Shown: piece after piece, positions 6,534 to 14,575 of the stretch | Position numbering within the stretch: the stretch's first letter is position 1 | How the letters are laid out: each line of letters opens with the position of its first letter | DNA from: Pseudomonas sp. Q11 | Lineage (GTDB): Bacteria > Pseudomonadota > Gammaproteobacteria > Pseudomonadales > Pseudomonadaceae | Assembly (NCBI RefSeq): GCF_024494355.1 | Contig: NZ_JAKNQY010000022.1 | Span: forward strand, 43,688-107,687 | DNA length: 64,000 nucleotides | Direction: 5' to 3' | Program-made: the position numbers and the translations under genes | Notes under the pieces: model-generated | What the model saw: the letters and a program-made list of their open reading frames with translations, nothing else | The model's database searches: none | Told to the model about the DNA's origin: nothing

Positions 6534-7346
6534 TTACTGCCCGGGTTTAACCCGGTCAGCCGGCCGCCGAACCCCCGCCACAATCTTATCCACAGCCTTG
6601 GTCGCCGCGACCATGCCGAATGTCGCGGTCACCATCATCACCGCGCCAAACCCACCGGCGCAGTCGAGCTTGACGCCGTCGCCGACAAAACTCTTCTGCA
6701 AGCAAATGCTGCCGTCCGGCTTCGGATAGCGCAGTTGCTCGGTGGAGAATACGCAGGGCACGCTGTAGTGGCGGGTCACGGTGCGGGAGAAACCGTAGTC
6801 GCGACGCAAGGTTGAACGCACTTTCGAGGCCAGCGGATCGTTGAACGTGCGGTTCAAGTCGCACACCTGGATCAGCGTCGGGTCGATCTGCCCGCCCGCA
6901 CCGCCGGTAGTGATGATCTGGATCTTGCGGCGCTTGCACCAGGCGATCAGCGCCGCCTTGGCGTTGACGCTGTCGATGCAGTCGATCACGCAGTCGATGT
7001 TCGGCGTGATGTATTCGGCCATGGTGTCGCGGGTGACGAAATCTGCCACCGCATGCACCGTGCAGTCGGGGTTGATGCCGCGCAAGCGCTCGGCCATCAC
7101 CTCGACCTTGGGTTTGCCGACGGTGCTGTCCAGGGCGTGCAGTTGGCGATTGGCGTTGCTGACGCAGACATCGTCCAGGTCGAACAGCGAAATCTCACCC
7201 ACGCCGCAACGGGCGATGGCTTCCGCGGCCCAGGAACCGACGCCGCCCACCCCGACAATCGCCACATGGGCCGCCCGCAGGCGGTCCAGGCCTTCGATGC
7301 CATACAAACGGGCGATACCGGCAAACCGTGGATCTTCTGTACTCAT
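6534..7346 (-). CDS. tcdA: tRNA threonylcarbamoyladenosine dehydratase TcdA (CsdL)
   Basis: A 270-residue E1/ThiF-type enzyme that uses ATP to cyclise tRNA t6A37 to ct6A. The nucleotide-binding loop 'VAIVGVGGVGSWAAEAIARCGVG' (residues 28-50), 'FDLDDVCVSNANRQ' and 'DCIDSVNAKAALIAWCKRR' are characteristic of TcdA. The protein works with the CsdA-CsdE sulfur relay, whose genes lie next to it and converge on it. I prefer the ATG at 7346, which has GGGG eight bases upstream, over the one at 7352, which would sit only two bases from that site. Another t6A-pathway gene, tsaB, lies at 24328. Confidence 0.9.
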   Translation of the reverse strand: MSTEDPRFAGIARLYGIEGLDRLRAAHVAIVGVGGVGSWAAEAIARCGVGEISLFDLDDVCVSNANRQLHALDSTVGKPKVEVMAERLRGINPDCTVHAVADFVTRDTMAEYITPNIDCVIDCIDSVNAKAALIAWCKRRKIQIITTGGAGGQIDPTLIQVCDLNRTFNDPLASKVRSTLRRDYGFSRTVTRHYSVPCVFSTEQLRYPKPDGSICLQKSFVGDGVKLDCAGGFGAVMMVTATFGMVAATKAVDKIVAGVRRPADRVKPGQ

Positions 7347-7409
7347 GACCATTACCCCAAAAACCGGCGCGCATTATAGGGCTTTGTCGCGGCAATTTAA
7401 GCAAAACCT

Positions 7410-7501
7410 CTGCGGGAGCGAGCCTGCTCGCGATAGCGTCAGTTCAGTCAATATAAATGCCGGCTGATCCACCGCTATCGCGAGCAGGCTCGCTCCCACA
7501 G
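7410..7501. repeat. REP pair, GCGAGCCTGCTCGC core
   Basis: Arms TGCGGGAGCGAGCCTGCTCG...CGATAG and CTATCG...GCTCCCACAG, head-out, with a loop of about 45 bases. Confidence 0.85.
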
Positions 7502-7614
7502 TTTTTGTGCTCCACCTGTCCCGTCCCGGGGGCCCATGGTGGTCGTTTTGCTATAAGATAACCGCCATTTTGTAAGCCTCGACCGAATAAAATCCAACGG
7601 TCGAACTCAGTACC

Positions 7615-7686
7615 TGTGGGAGCGGGCTTGCTCGCGAAGCTTTTAGCGTCAGTGATGACGCCTTCGCGAGCAAGCCCGCTCCCACA
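7615..7686. repeat. REP pair, GGGCTTGCTCGCGAA type
   Basis: Arms TGTGGGAGCGGGCTTGCTCG...CGAAG and CTTCG...CCCGCTCCCACA with a short loop. It also contains GCGTCAGTGATGACGC, extending the stem. Confidence 0.85.
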
Positions 7687-7723
7687 TGGACTGTGATCTT
7701 CTTTCCAGCTTTCGGAGTTTTCC

Positions 7724-8875
7724 ATGACGGCCCACGCCGACCTCTCGCCGACCCTGCAACTCGCCTGCGACCTGATCCGCCGTCCGTCCGTGACGCCGGT
7801 GGATGCCGATTGCCAGAAACTGATGATGCAGCGCCTGGGCAGTGCGGGCTTTACGCTCGAGCCGATGCGCATCGAGGATGTGGATAACTTCTGGGCCAGC
7901 CATGGCAAGCATGACGGCCCGGTGCTGTGTTTCGCCGGGCACACCGACGTGGTGCCGACCGGCCCGGTGCAGGCCTGGCAGCTCGACCCGTTCGATGCGG
8001 TCATCGATGAACACGGCATGCTCTGCGGCCGTGGCGCGGCGGACATGAAAGGCAGCCTCGCGGCAATGGTGGTGGCGGCCGAACGGTTCGTCGCCGACTA
8101 CCCGGACCACAAGGGCTCGATCACTTTTCTGATCACCAGCGATGAAGAAGGCCCGGCCCACCACGGCACCAAGGCCGTGGTCGAGCGCCTCAAGGCCCGC
8201 CAGGAACGCCTGGACTGGTGCATCGTCGGCGAGCCGTCGAGCACCACCCTGGTGGGTGACGTGGTCAAGAACGGCCGCCGCGGCTCCCTCGGCGCAAAAC
8301 TGACCGTGCGCGGCAAGCAAGGCCACGTGGCCTACCCGCACCTGGCGAAAAACCCCATCCACCTGGCGGCTGCGGCGCTGGCAGAGTTGGCCGCCGAGCA
8401 TTGGGATCACGGCAACGACTTCTTCCCGCCGACCAGTTTCCAGATTTCCAACCTTAACTCCGGCACCGGCGCGACCAACGTGATCCCCGGTGACCTGGAG
8501 GCGGTGTTCAATTTCCGCTTCTCCACCGAGTCCACCGTCGAAGGCCTGCAACAGCGCGTCGCCGACATCCTCGACAAGCATCAACTGGACTGGCACATCG
8601 ACTGGGCGCTGTCGGGCCTGCCGTTCCTGACCGAGCCGGGTGCGTTGCTGGACGCCGTGTCTTCGAGCATCAGGGATGTCACCGGCCGCGAGACCAAAGC
8701 GTCCACCAGCGGTGGTACTTCCGACGGTCGCTTCATCGCCACCATGGGCACCCAAGTGGTGGAACTGGGGCCGGTCAATGCGACCATCCACCAAGTCAAC
8801 GAACGCGTGCTGGCGGCCGACCTCGACGTGCTGACCGAGATCTACTACAAGACGCTGATCAAGTTGCTCGCCTGA
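7724..8875 (+). CDS. dapE: Succinyl-diaminopimelate desuccinylase
   Basis: A 383-residue M20-family metallohydrolase that removes succinate from N-succinyl-LL-diaminopimelate, in the same branch as DapD. Metal ligands and catalytic residues are visible: His73 in 'FAGHTDVVPTG', Asp107 in 'GRGAADMKGS', Glu141/Glu142 in 'SDEEGPA', and the C-terminal 'ELGPVNATIHQVNE' histidine. A CGGAG site precedes the ATG. The stop overlaps the rlmA start (TGATG), so the two are cotranscribed. Confidence 0.95.
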   Translation: MTAHADLSPTLQLACDLIRRPSVTPVDADCQKLMMQRLGSAGFTLEPMRIEDVDNFWASHGKHDGPVLCFAGHTDVVPTGPVQAWQLDPFDAVIDEHGMLCGRGAADMKGSLAAMVVAAERFVADYPDHKGSITFLITSDEEGPAHHGTKAVVERLKARQERLDWCIVGEPSSTTLVGDVVKNGRRGSLGAKLTVRGKQGHVAYPHLAKNPIHLAAAALAELAAEHWDHGNDFFPPTSFQISNLNSGTGATNVIPGDLEAVFNFRFSTESTVEGLQQRVADILDKHQLDWHIDWALSGLPFLTEPGALLDAVSSSIRDVTGRETKASTSGGTSDGRFIATMGTQVVELGPVNATIHQVNERVLAADLDVLTEIYYKTLIKLLA

Positions 8876-9684
8876 TGCTCGCCTGTCCGATCTGCAGTGA
8901 ACCGCTGAACACGGTAGACAACGGCGTGGCCTGCCCGGCCGGGCATCGGTTTGACCGGGCACGACAGGGTTATCTGAACCTGTTGCCGGTGCAGCACAAG
9001 AACAGCCGCGACCCCGGCGACAATCAGGCCATGGTCGAGGCCCGTCGCGACTTTCTCAACGCCGGGCATTACGCCCCGGTCGCCCGACGCCTGGCCGAAC
9101 TGGCCGCCGAACGCGCACCCGGGCGCTGGCTGGACATCGGCTGTGGCGAGGGCTACTACACCGCACAAATCGCCAACGCTTTGCCCGATGCCGATGGCTA
9201 CGCCCTGGATATTTCCCGGGAAGCGGTCAAGCGCGCCTGCAAACGCGATCCAGGGCTGACCTGGTTGATCGCCAGCATGGCCCGCGTCCCCCTGGCGGAC
9301 GGCTGCTGTCAGTTCCTGGCCAGCGTGTTCAGCCCGCTGGGCTGGCAGGAAGCCAAACGCCTGCTCAGCCCCGGTGGCGGCCTGATGAAGGTCGGCCCGA
9401 CCAGCGGCCACCTGATGGAGTTGCGCGAACGACTGTACGACGAAGTGCGCCAGTACACTGATGACAAACACCTGGCCCTGGTGCCGCCGGGCATGGTGCT
9501 CGATCACAGCGAAACCCTCGAATTCAAGCTGACGCTCGACAGCGGCCAGGACCGCGCCAACCTGCTGGCCATGACGCCCCACGGCTGGCGCGCCAGCGCT
9601 GAACGCCGCGCCAGCGTGATCGAGCAGACCGAGCCGTTCGAGGTCACGGTGTCGATGCGCTACGATTATTTCGTTCTTCAATAA
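8875..9684 (+). CDS. rlmA: 23S rRNA (guanine-N1)-methyltransferase RlmA type
   Basis: A 269-residue methyltransferase. The N-terminal zinc-binding motif (Cys4, Cys7, Cys20, His24 in 'CPICSEP...CPAGHRFD') followed by 'ARQGYLNLLPVQHK' is diagnostic of the RlmA group. The SAM-binding motif I is 'WLDIGCGEGYYT' (residues 85-96). RlmA methylates G745 in helix 35 of 23S rRNA; the related TlrB/RlmA-II modifies G748, and the sequence alone does not separate the two with certainty. The start is set by overlap with the dapE stop. Confidence 0.85.
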   Translation: MLACPICSEPLNTVDNGVACPAGHRFDRARQGYLNLLPVQHKNSRDPGDNQAMVEARRDFLNAGHYAPVARRLAELAAERAPGRWLDIGCGEGYYTAQIANALPDADGYALDISREAVKRACKRDPGLTWLIASMARVPLADGCCQFLASVFSPLGWQEAKRLLSPGGGLMKVGPTSGHLMELRERLYDEVRQYTDDKHLALVPPGMVLDHSETLEFKLTLDSGQDRANLLAMTPHGWRASAERRASVIEQTEPFEVTVSMRYDYFVLQ

Positions 9685-9767
9685 CTTTTTGATTCCCGGC
9701 CTCGGGCAACCGCCGGAGGCCAGTTAAATCCGCGAATGGATTTTTCAAGACCGCAGTGAGGACATCC

Positions 9768-10145
9768 ATGCGCCAACCCGATATCGAAATTTACCTCAAA
9801 GACGCCGACGTCGATCACAAGGCCATTGCCGCCTGGCTCGGCCAGGCCTTGGGCCCGTGCAGCGACTGGGTCCAGAAAGGCCAGACCTACAAGTGCAAGG
9901 CCGGTGATATCCCGGTGACCTGGCTGCCCAAGGCCGTGGGAAAATGGAACAGCCTGTACCTGGAAAGCGACCAGACCCCGTGGGAAGACGACATCGCCTG
10001 CGCCCGCGCAGCCTTTGCCGCGCTGAACGTCGAAGTGCGTTGTGCGCCCGGTTCGTGGGTGGAAGAAGAAGGTGAGGAATCGGCCGATCGCTGGATTCGC
10101 ATCAGTGCCGATGGGGAAGAAGAGATTACCTGGAAGACCGCGTGA
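9768..10145 (+). CDS. Conserved hypothetical protein
   Basis: A 125-residue acidic, soluble protein that I do not recognise by family. 'IEIYLKDADVDHKAIAAWLGQALGPC' is followed by 'ADRWIRISADGEEEITW' near the end. It has no signal peptide or membrane helix. The ATG at 9768 is chosen because GAGGA lies five bases before it; an upstream in-frame start at 9756 has no such site. It is transcribed toward cspA, with a REP pair between. Confidence 0.6.
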   Translation: MRQPDIEIYLKDADVDHKAIAAWLGQALGPCSDWVQKGQTYKCKAGDIPVTWLPKAVGKWNSLYLESDQTPWEDDIACARAAFAALNVEVRCAPGSWVEEEGEESADRWIRISADGEEEITWKTA

Positions 10146-10189
10146 CGCAGCCAACTCCAATGTGAAAGCAGATCCCAATGCGGGAGCAC

Positions 10190-10281
10190 TGTGGGAGCAA
10201 AGCTTGCTCGCGATGACTGAAGTACATTCAACATTGATGCAAGCTGACCTACCACTGTCGCGAGCAAGCTTTGCTCCCACA
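10190..10281. repeat. REP pair, GAGCAAAGCTTGCTC core
   Basis: Head-out arms TGTGGGAGCAAAGCTTGCTC and its inverse, with a loop of about 45 bases, between two convergent genes. Partial extra copies of the head (GCGGGAGC before it, CTCCCACAGGGG after it) suggest an older outer pair. Confidence 0.85.
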
Positions 10282-10328
10282 GGGGGATCTACTCCCACAG
10301 GGGAATCTGCTATGGCTTCAAGAGTGGA

Positions 10329-10538
10329 TTACAACCCCACCACATCCTCAGCCTGCAAGCCCTTCTGCCCTTCCACCACCGCGTACTCGACCTGCTGGCC
10401 TTCAGTCAGTGAACGGTGGCCTTCGCCACGGATCGCGCGGTAATGCACGAATACATCCGCCCCGCCTTCACGCTGGATGAAGCCATAGCCTTTGGCGTCG
10501 TTGAACCACTTCACATTGCCGGTTTCGCGTGCTGCCAT
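10329..10538 (-). CDS. Cold-shock domain protein
   Basis: A 69-residue CspA-family OB-fold RNA/DNA chaperone. It has RNP1 'KGYGFIQ' (residues 16-22) and RNP2 'VFVHY' (29-33), with the usual start 'TGNVKWFNDAKGYGFI'. The paralog (CspA, CspD or CapB type) cannot be fixed from sequence alone. A long leader of about 100 bases precedes the start codon, as is common for cold-regulated csp genes. GGGAG lies about eight bases before the ATG. Confidence 0.92.
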   Translation of the reverse strand: MAARETGNVKWFNDAKGYGFIQREGGADVFVHYRAIRGEGHRSLTEGQQVEYAVVEGQKGLQAEDVVGL

Positions 10539-10647
10539 GATTGCTCACTCCCATTTTTATTTTTAAGTCGGCCTTTCGAGGGAAAGCCGTACGATCTTCG
10601 CCGCCGTCCGGCCGTCCACGAGGAAGGCAGAGGCAGTCAGCCGCCCG

Positions 10648-10675
10648 AGTATATGACAGACGCAAAAACTCTCAA
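10648..10675 (-). promoter_or_regulatory. Probable sigma-70 promoter of the cold-shock gene
   Basis: On the minus strand TTGAGA and TATACT are 16 bases apart. Transcription would begin near 10641 and give a 5' leader of about 100 bases. Confidence 0.6.
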
Positions 10676-10764
10676 CTGACTTTACTTCGGCGCTTTTTTG
10701 CCGATTTTCGACGAATCCGGCACACTAGCCGCCGCTTTATCTTATCCACTCATGCAGAAGCCGT

Positions 10765-13266
10765 ATGACCCGCTCCCCGTTCCGCCGTCTTGTGTTTGGC
10801 ACCCTGCGCCGACTGTTGTACCTCTGGGTTCGCTCCGAGACGATCAACCAATCGTCCTTCACCCTCAACCTCGACCGCAGTCGTCCGGTGTTCTACGTCC
10901 TGCAAGACCCTTCGCTCACCGACCTGGCGGTGCTCGACACCGAGTGCACCAAGGCCGGCCTGCCCCGCCCGGTACTGCCGGTGTCCGTGGGCAACCTGTT
11001 GGAACCGGCGGCGTTTTTCTACCTGACCCCAGCGCCGGACTGGCTCGGCCGACAGGACAAACGTGGCGCGCCGCCGCCCCTGACGCGGCTGGTCAATGCC
11101 CTGACCCACAACGCCGCCGAAGACGCCCAGATCATCCCGGTCAGCGTGTTCTGGGGGCAGTCGCCCGACAGCGAATCCAGCCCGTGGAAGCTGTTGTTCG
11201 CCGACAGCTGGGCCGTCACTGGCCGCCTGCGCCGCTTGCTGAGCATCATGATCCTGGGGCGAAAGACCCGCGTGCAGTTTTCCGCGCCGATCCATCTGCG
11301 CGAACTGATCGAGCACGACAAGGGCCACGAACGCACCGTGCGCATGGCCCAGCGGATCCTGCGGGTACATTTCCGCAATTTGAAAGCGGCGGTCATTGGC
11401 CCCGATATTTCCCACCGACGCAATCTGGTCAAAGGCCTGCTGAACCAGCCACTGGTCAAGCAGGCGATTGCCGACGAGGCCGAACGGGAAAAAATCGCCC
11501 CGGAAAAAGCCAAGGCCCAGGCACTGCGCTACGGCAATGAAATCGCCTCGGACTACACCTACACCGCGATCCGCTTCCTGGAAGTGGTGCTGAGCTGGTT
11601 CTGGAACAAGATCTACGACGGCATCAAGGTCAACCACATCGAAGGCGTGCAGAAAGTCGCCCAGGGCCACGAAGTCATCTACGTGCCGTGCCACCGCAGC
11701 CATATCGACTACCTGCTGCTGTCGTACCTGCTGTTTCGCAACGGCCTGACCCCTCCGCACATCGCCGCCGGCATCAACCTCAACATGCCGGTGATCGGCG
11801 GGCTGTTGCGCCGTGGCGGGGCGTTTTTCATGCGCCGCACCTTCAAGGGCAACCCGCTCTACACCGCGGTGTTCAACGAATACCTGCACACGCTGTTCAC
11901 CAAAGGCTTCCCGGTGGAGTATTTCGTCGAGGGCGGTCGCTCGCGCACCGGGCGCATGCTGCAACCCAAGACCGGCATGCTCGCCATCACCTTGCGCAGC
12001 TTCCTGCGCTCATCGCGCATGCCTATCGTGTTCGTGCCGGTCTACATCGGCTATGAGCGTGTCCTGGAAGGCCGCACCTACCTGGGTGAACTGCGGGGGG
12101 CGAGCAAGAAGAAAGAATCGATCTTCGACATTTTCAAGGTCATCGGCGCCCTCAAGCAACGCTTCGGCCAGGTGGCGGTGAACTTCGGCGAGCCGATCAA
12201 ACTGGCGGAGTTTCTCGACGGCGAACAGCCGGGCTGGCGCCAACAGGAGCTGGGCCCGCAATTCAAACCGGCCTGGCTCAACGCAACCACCCATCGCCTC
12301 GGAGAGCGGGTGGCCCGGCACCTGAACGAAGCCGCGGCCATCAACCCGGTCAACCTGGTCGCCCTGGCGCTGCTGTCCACCAGCCGTCTGGCCCTCGACG
12401 ACCGTGCCATGGCCCGGGTGCTGGACCTGTACCTGGCGCTGCTGCGCAAGGTACCGTACTCGCCCCACACGACGTTGCCCGAGGGCGATGGTCGAGCGCT
12501 GATCGAGCACGTCAAAGGCATGGAGCTGCTGTCGGAACAGAGCGATGCCCTGGGCAAAATTCTGTATCTGGACGAGCAGAATGCGGTGCTGATGACCTAC
12601 TACCGCAACAACGTGCTGCATATCTTCGCCCTGCCGGCGTTGTTGGCGAGCTTTTTCCAGAGCACTTCGCGGATGAGCCGCGAACAGATCCTGCGCTACA
12701 CCCGTGCCTTGTACCCCTACCTGCAATCGGAGCTGTTCATTCGCTGGTCACTGGAAGAACTGGACGCCGTGGTCGACCAATGGCTCGAAGCGTTCGTCGA
12801 ACAGGGGCTGCTGCGTTTCGAAAAAGACCTGTACCTGCGTCCGGCGCCGAGTTCGCGGCATTTCGTGCTGCTGACCCTGTTGTCCAAAAGCATCGCGCAG
12901 ACCCTGCAGCGCTTCTACATGACCGTCTCCCTGCTGCTCAACAGCGGCCAGAACAGCATCAGCGCCGAAGAACTGGAAGACCTCTGCACGGTCATGGCCC
13001 AGCGCCTGTCGATCCTGCATGGCCTGAACGCACCGGAATTCTTCGACAAAAGCCTGTTCCGGCATTTCATCCAGACAATGCTGGACCTGGACGTGCTGCG
13101 CCGAGACGAAGCAGGCAAGCTAAGCTATCACGAGCTGCTGGGTGAACTGGCCGAAGGTGCGGCCAAGCGGGTCCTGCCGGCGGAGATCCGTTTGTCGATC
13201 CGTCAGGTGGCGTTGCATCGCAGTGAAGATGCGGCAGATCAGGTCACCCCGGTGGCTGCGGACTGA
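10765..13266 (+). CDS. plsB: Glycerol-3-phosphate 1-O-acyltransferase
   Basis: An 833-residue inner-membrane-associated acyltransferase making the first step of phospholipid synthesis, slightly longer than E. coli PlsB (807). The catalytic HxxxxD motif is 'CHRSHIDYLLLSYLL' (near residue 310). The other family blocks 'GGAFFMRRTFKGNPLY', 'VEYFVEGGRSRTGR' and 'VPVYIGYERV' follow in order. The N-terminus is short and hydrophobic. It is transcribed divergently from the cold-shock gene. Confidence 0.96.
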   Translation: MTRSPFRRLVFGTLRRLLYLWVRSETINQSSFTLNLDRSRPVFYVLQDPSLTDLAVLDTECTKAGLPRPVLPVSVGNLLEPAAFFYLTPAPDWLGRQDKRGAPPPLTRLVNALTHNAAEDAQIIPVSVFWGQSPDSESSPWKLLFADSWAVTGRLRRLLSIMILGRKTRVQFSAPIHLRELIEHDKGHERTVRMAQRILRVHFRNLKAAVIGPDISHRRNLVKGLLNQPLVKQAIADEAEREKIAPEKAKAQALRYGNEIASDYTYTAIRFLEVVLSWFWNKIYDGIKVNHIEGVQKVAQGHEVIYVPCHRSHIDYLLLSYLLFRNGLTPPHIAAGINLNMPVIGGLLRRGGAFFMRRTFKGNPLYTAVFNEYLHTLFTKGFPVEYFVEGGRSRTGRMLQPKTGMLAITLRSFLRSSRMPIVFVPVYIGYERVLEGRTYLGELRGASKKKESIFDIFKVIGALKQRFGQVAVNFGEPIKLAEFLDGEQPGWRQQELGPQFKPAWLNATTHRLGERVARHLNEAAAINPVNLVALALLSTSRLALDDRAMARVLDLYLALLRKVPYSPHTTLPEGDGRALIEHVKGMELLSEQSDALGKILYLDEQNAVLMTYYRNNVLHIFALPALLASFFQSTSRMSREQILRYTRALYPYLQSELFIRWSLEELDAVVDQWLEAFVEQGLLRFEKDLYLRPAPSSRHFVLLTLLSKSIAQTLQRFYMTVSLLLNSGQNSISAEELEDLCTVMAQRLSILHGLNAPEFFDKSLFRHFIQTMLDLDVLRRDEAGKLSYHELLGELAEGAAKRVLPAEIRLSIRQVALHRSEDAADQVTPVAAD

Positions 13267-13274
13267 CTCCCACA

Positions 13275-13297
13275 GGCGCCAGGTTCTCTCTGGCGCC
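13275..13297. other. Hairpin between plsB and the YbaY-type gene
   Basis: GGCGCCAG-GTTCTCT-CTGGCGCC, a perfect 8-bp stem a few bases after the plsB stop. No T-run follows, so it may be an attenuating or mRNA-stabilising structure rather than a terminator. Confidence 0.5.
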
Positions 13298-13317
13298 CCC
13301 AATATGGAAATCCCCCA

Positions 13318-13716
13318 ATGAAAAAGCTTCTTCTCGTAGCCGTTGCCACGTTACTCAGCGCCTGCTCCAGCGCACCGCTGGCGAGCAAAAACAGCCTCGA
13401 CGGCGAAGTGTTCTACCTGCAGCGCATCGCCCTGCCACCCACCGCTGTCTTAAGCGTGAGCCTGCAGGACGTTTCCCTGGCCGACGCCCCCGCAGTGGTG
13501 CTCGATGAACAGAGCGGCCCGGTAAAGGGTCAGGTCCCGCTGCCCTTTCACCTCAGCTATGATCCGGCACAGGTCAAGCCCGGCCATCGCTATGCCGTGA
13601 GCGCGCGCATTGAAGCGGACGGCCAGTTGATGTTCATCACCACCGAACAACACACCGTGCAGCTTGATGGCAAAGATCCCCAGCCGTTGAAGATCCGCGT
13701 CAACGCCGCACGCTGA
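13318..13716 (+). CDS. YbaY/YscW-family lipoprotein
   Basis: A 132-residue lipoprotein. The signal peptide ends in the lipobox 'LLSAC', giving an acylated cysteine at position 16. The body ('GEVFYLQRIALPPTAVLSVSLQDVSLADAP...PFHLSYDP...YAVSARIEADGQLMF') is the YscW/YbaY beta-rich domain, named for a type III secretion pilotin but present in many bacteria without that system. No secretion genes are nearby, so the role is unknown. It lies 51 bases after plsB and just before the DUF4197 gene. Confidence 0.8.
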   Translation: MKKLLLVAVATLLSACSSAPLASKNSLDGEVFYLQRIALPPTAVLSVSLQDVSLADAPAVVLDEQSGPVKGQVPLPFHLSYDPAQVKPGHRYAVSARIEADGQLMFITTEQHTVQLDGKDPQPLKIRVNAAR

Positions 13717-13749
13717 TTTCTCTTTCAAATTTTCTTCAAGGAAGCTGCC

Positions 13750-14439
13750 ATGCTCCGCTCTACGCTCCGTTTCACCAGCCTGTGTGCCGGCCTGTTGTTC
13801 TGCGCCAACACCATGGCCCTGTCCCTGGCCGACCTCTCGCAGAAGGATGCCACCGGCGGCCTCAAGGACGCACTGACCCAAGGCGCCCAAGTAGCGGTCA
13901 AGCAACTGGGCACTCCTGGGGGCTTCAGCAACAACCCGGACGTGAAGATCGAACTGCCGGGCAAGCTCGGTAAAGTCGCCAGCAAGATGAAAGCCTTTGG
14001 CATGGGGGACCAGGTCGAACAACTGGAAACCAGCATGAACCAGGCCGCTGAAGCCGCTGTGGTCCAGGCTCAGCCGATCCTGGTCAATGCCGTGAAGAAC
14101 ATGAGCGTGAGCGATGCCAAGGGTATCTTGAGCGGCGGCAACGATTCCGCCACGCAGTACCTGAACAAGAGCAGCCGCGAGCAGATTCGCGCCAAGTTCC
14201 TGCCCATCGTCAAACAAGCCACCGACAAGGTCGGCCTGGCGCAGAAATACAACACGTTCGCAGGCCAGGCGGCGACCTTCGGGGTGCTGGACGCGAAAAG
14301 CGCCAACATCGAAAACTACGTGACCGAACAGGCACTGGACGGCTTGTTCGAGATGATCGGCAAGCAGGAAGCCACTATCCGCCAGAACCCTGCGGCGGCG
14401 GCGAGCAGTTTGGCGAAGAAGGTGTTTGGTACGCTCTGA
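13750..14439 (+). CDS. DUF4197 exported protein
   Basis: A 229-residue protein with a signal peptide (MLRSTLRFTSLCAGLLFCANTMA) and a mature, mainly helical chain. 'GGLKDALTQGAQVAVKQLG' and 'DNKVGLAQKYN'-like segments (here 'DKVGLAQKYNTFAGQAA') mark the DUF4197 family, whose function is unknown. The start has AAGGAAGC eight bases upstream. It is 33 bases downstream of the YbaY-type gene and probably in one transcript with it. It converges on mexK. Confidence 0.8.
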   Translation: MLRSTLRFTSLCAGLLFCANTMALSLADLSQKDATGGLKDALTQGAQVAVKQLGTPGGFSNNPDVKIELPGKLGKVASKMKAFGMGDQVEQLETSMNQAAEAAVVQAQPILVNAVKNMSVSDAKGILSGGNDSATQYLNKSSREQIRAKFLPIVKQATDKVGLAQKYNTFAGQAATFGVLDAKSANIENYVTEQALDGLFEMIGKQEATIRQNPAAAASSLAKKVFGTL

Positions 14440-14457
14440 GATTCAGCGCAAAAACAC

Positions 14458-14547
14458 TGTGGGAGCGAGCCTGCTCGCGATAGCGGTATCAGCCATAACA
14501 TCTGTGTTGACTGATATTCCGCCATCGCGAGCAGGCTCGCTCCCACA
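14458..14547. repeat. REP pair, GCGAGCCTGCTCGC core
   Basis: Head-out pair between the convergent DUF4197 gene and mexK. Confidence 0.88.
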
Positions 14548-14575
14548 TTCGATCTTCAGTGCTATCAGGATCGTG

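Larger units (their letters stand above)
7347..7723. other. Divergent intergenic region tcdA/dapE with two REP pairs
   Basis: It contains the upstream region of tcdA, a GCGAGCCTGCTCGC-type REP pair (7410-7501), about 110 bases without a feature I can name, and a GGGCTTGCTC-type pair (7615-7686) that ends 37 bases before dapE. No gene is seen. Confidence 0.6.

Noticed and set aside
13318..13716. Type III secretion pilotin
   Set aside because: The YscW/YbaY domain is present, but there are no secretion genes nearby and the family is widespread without them.
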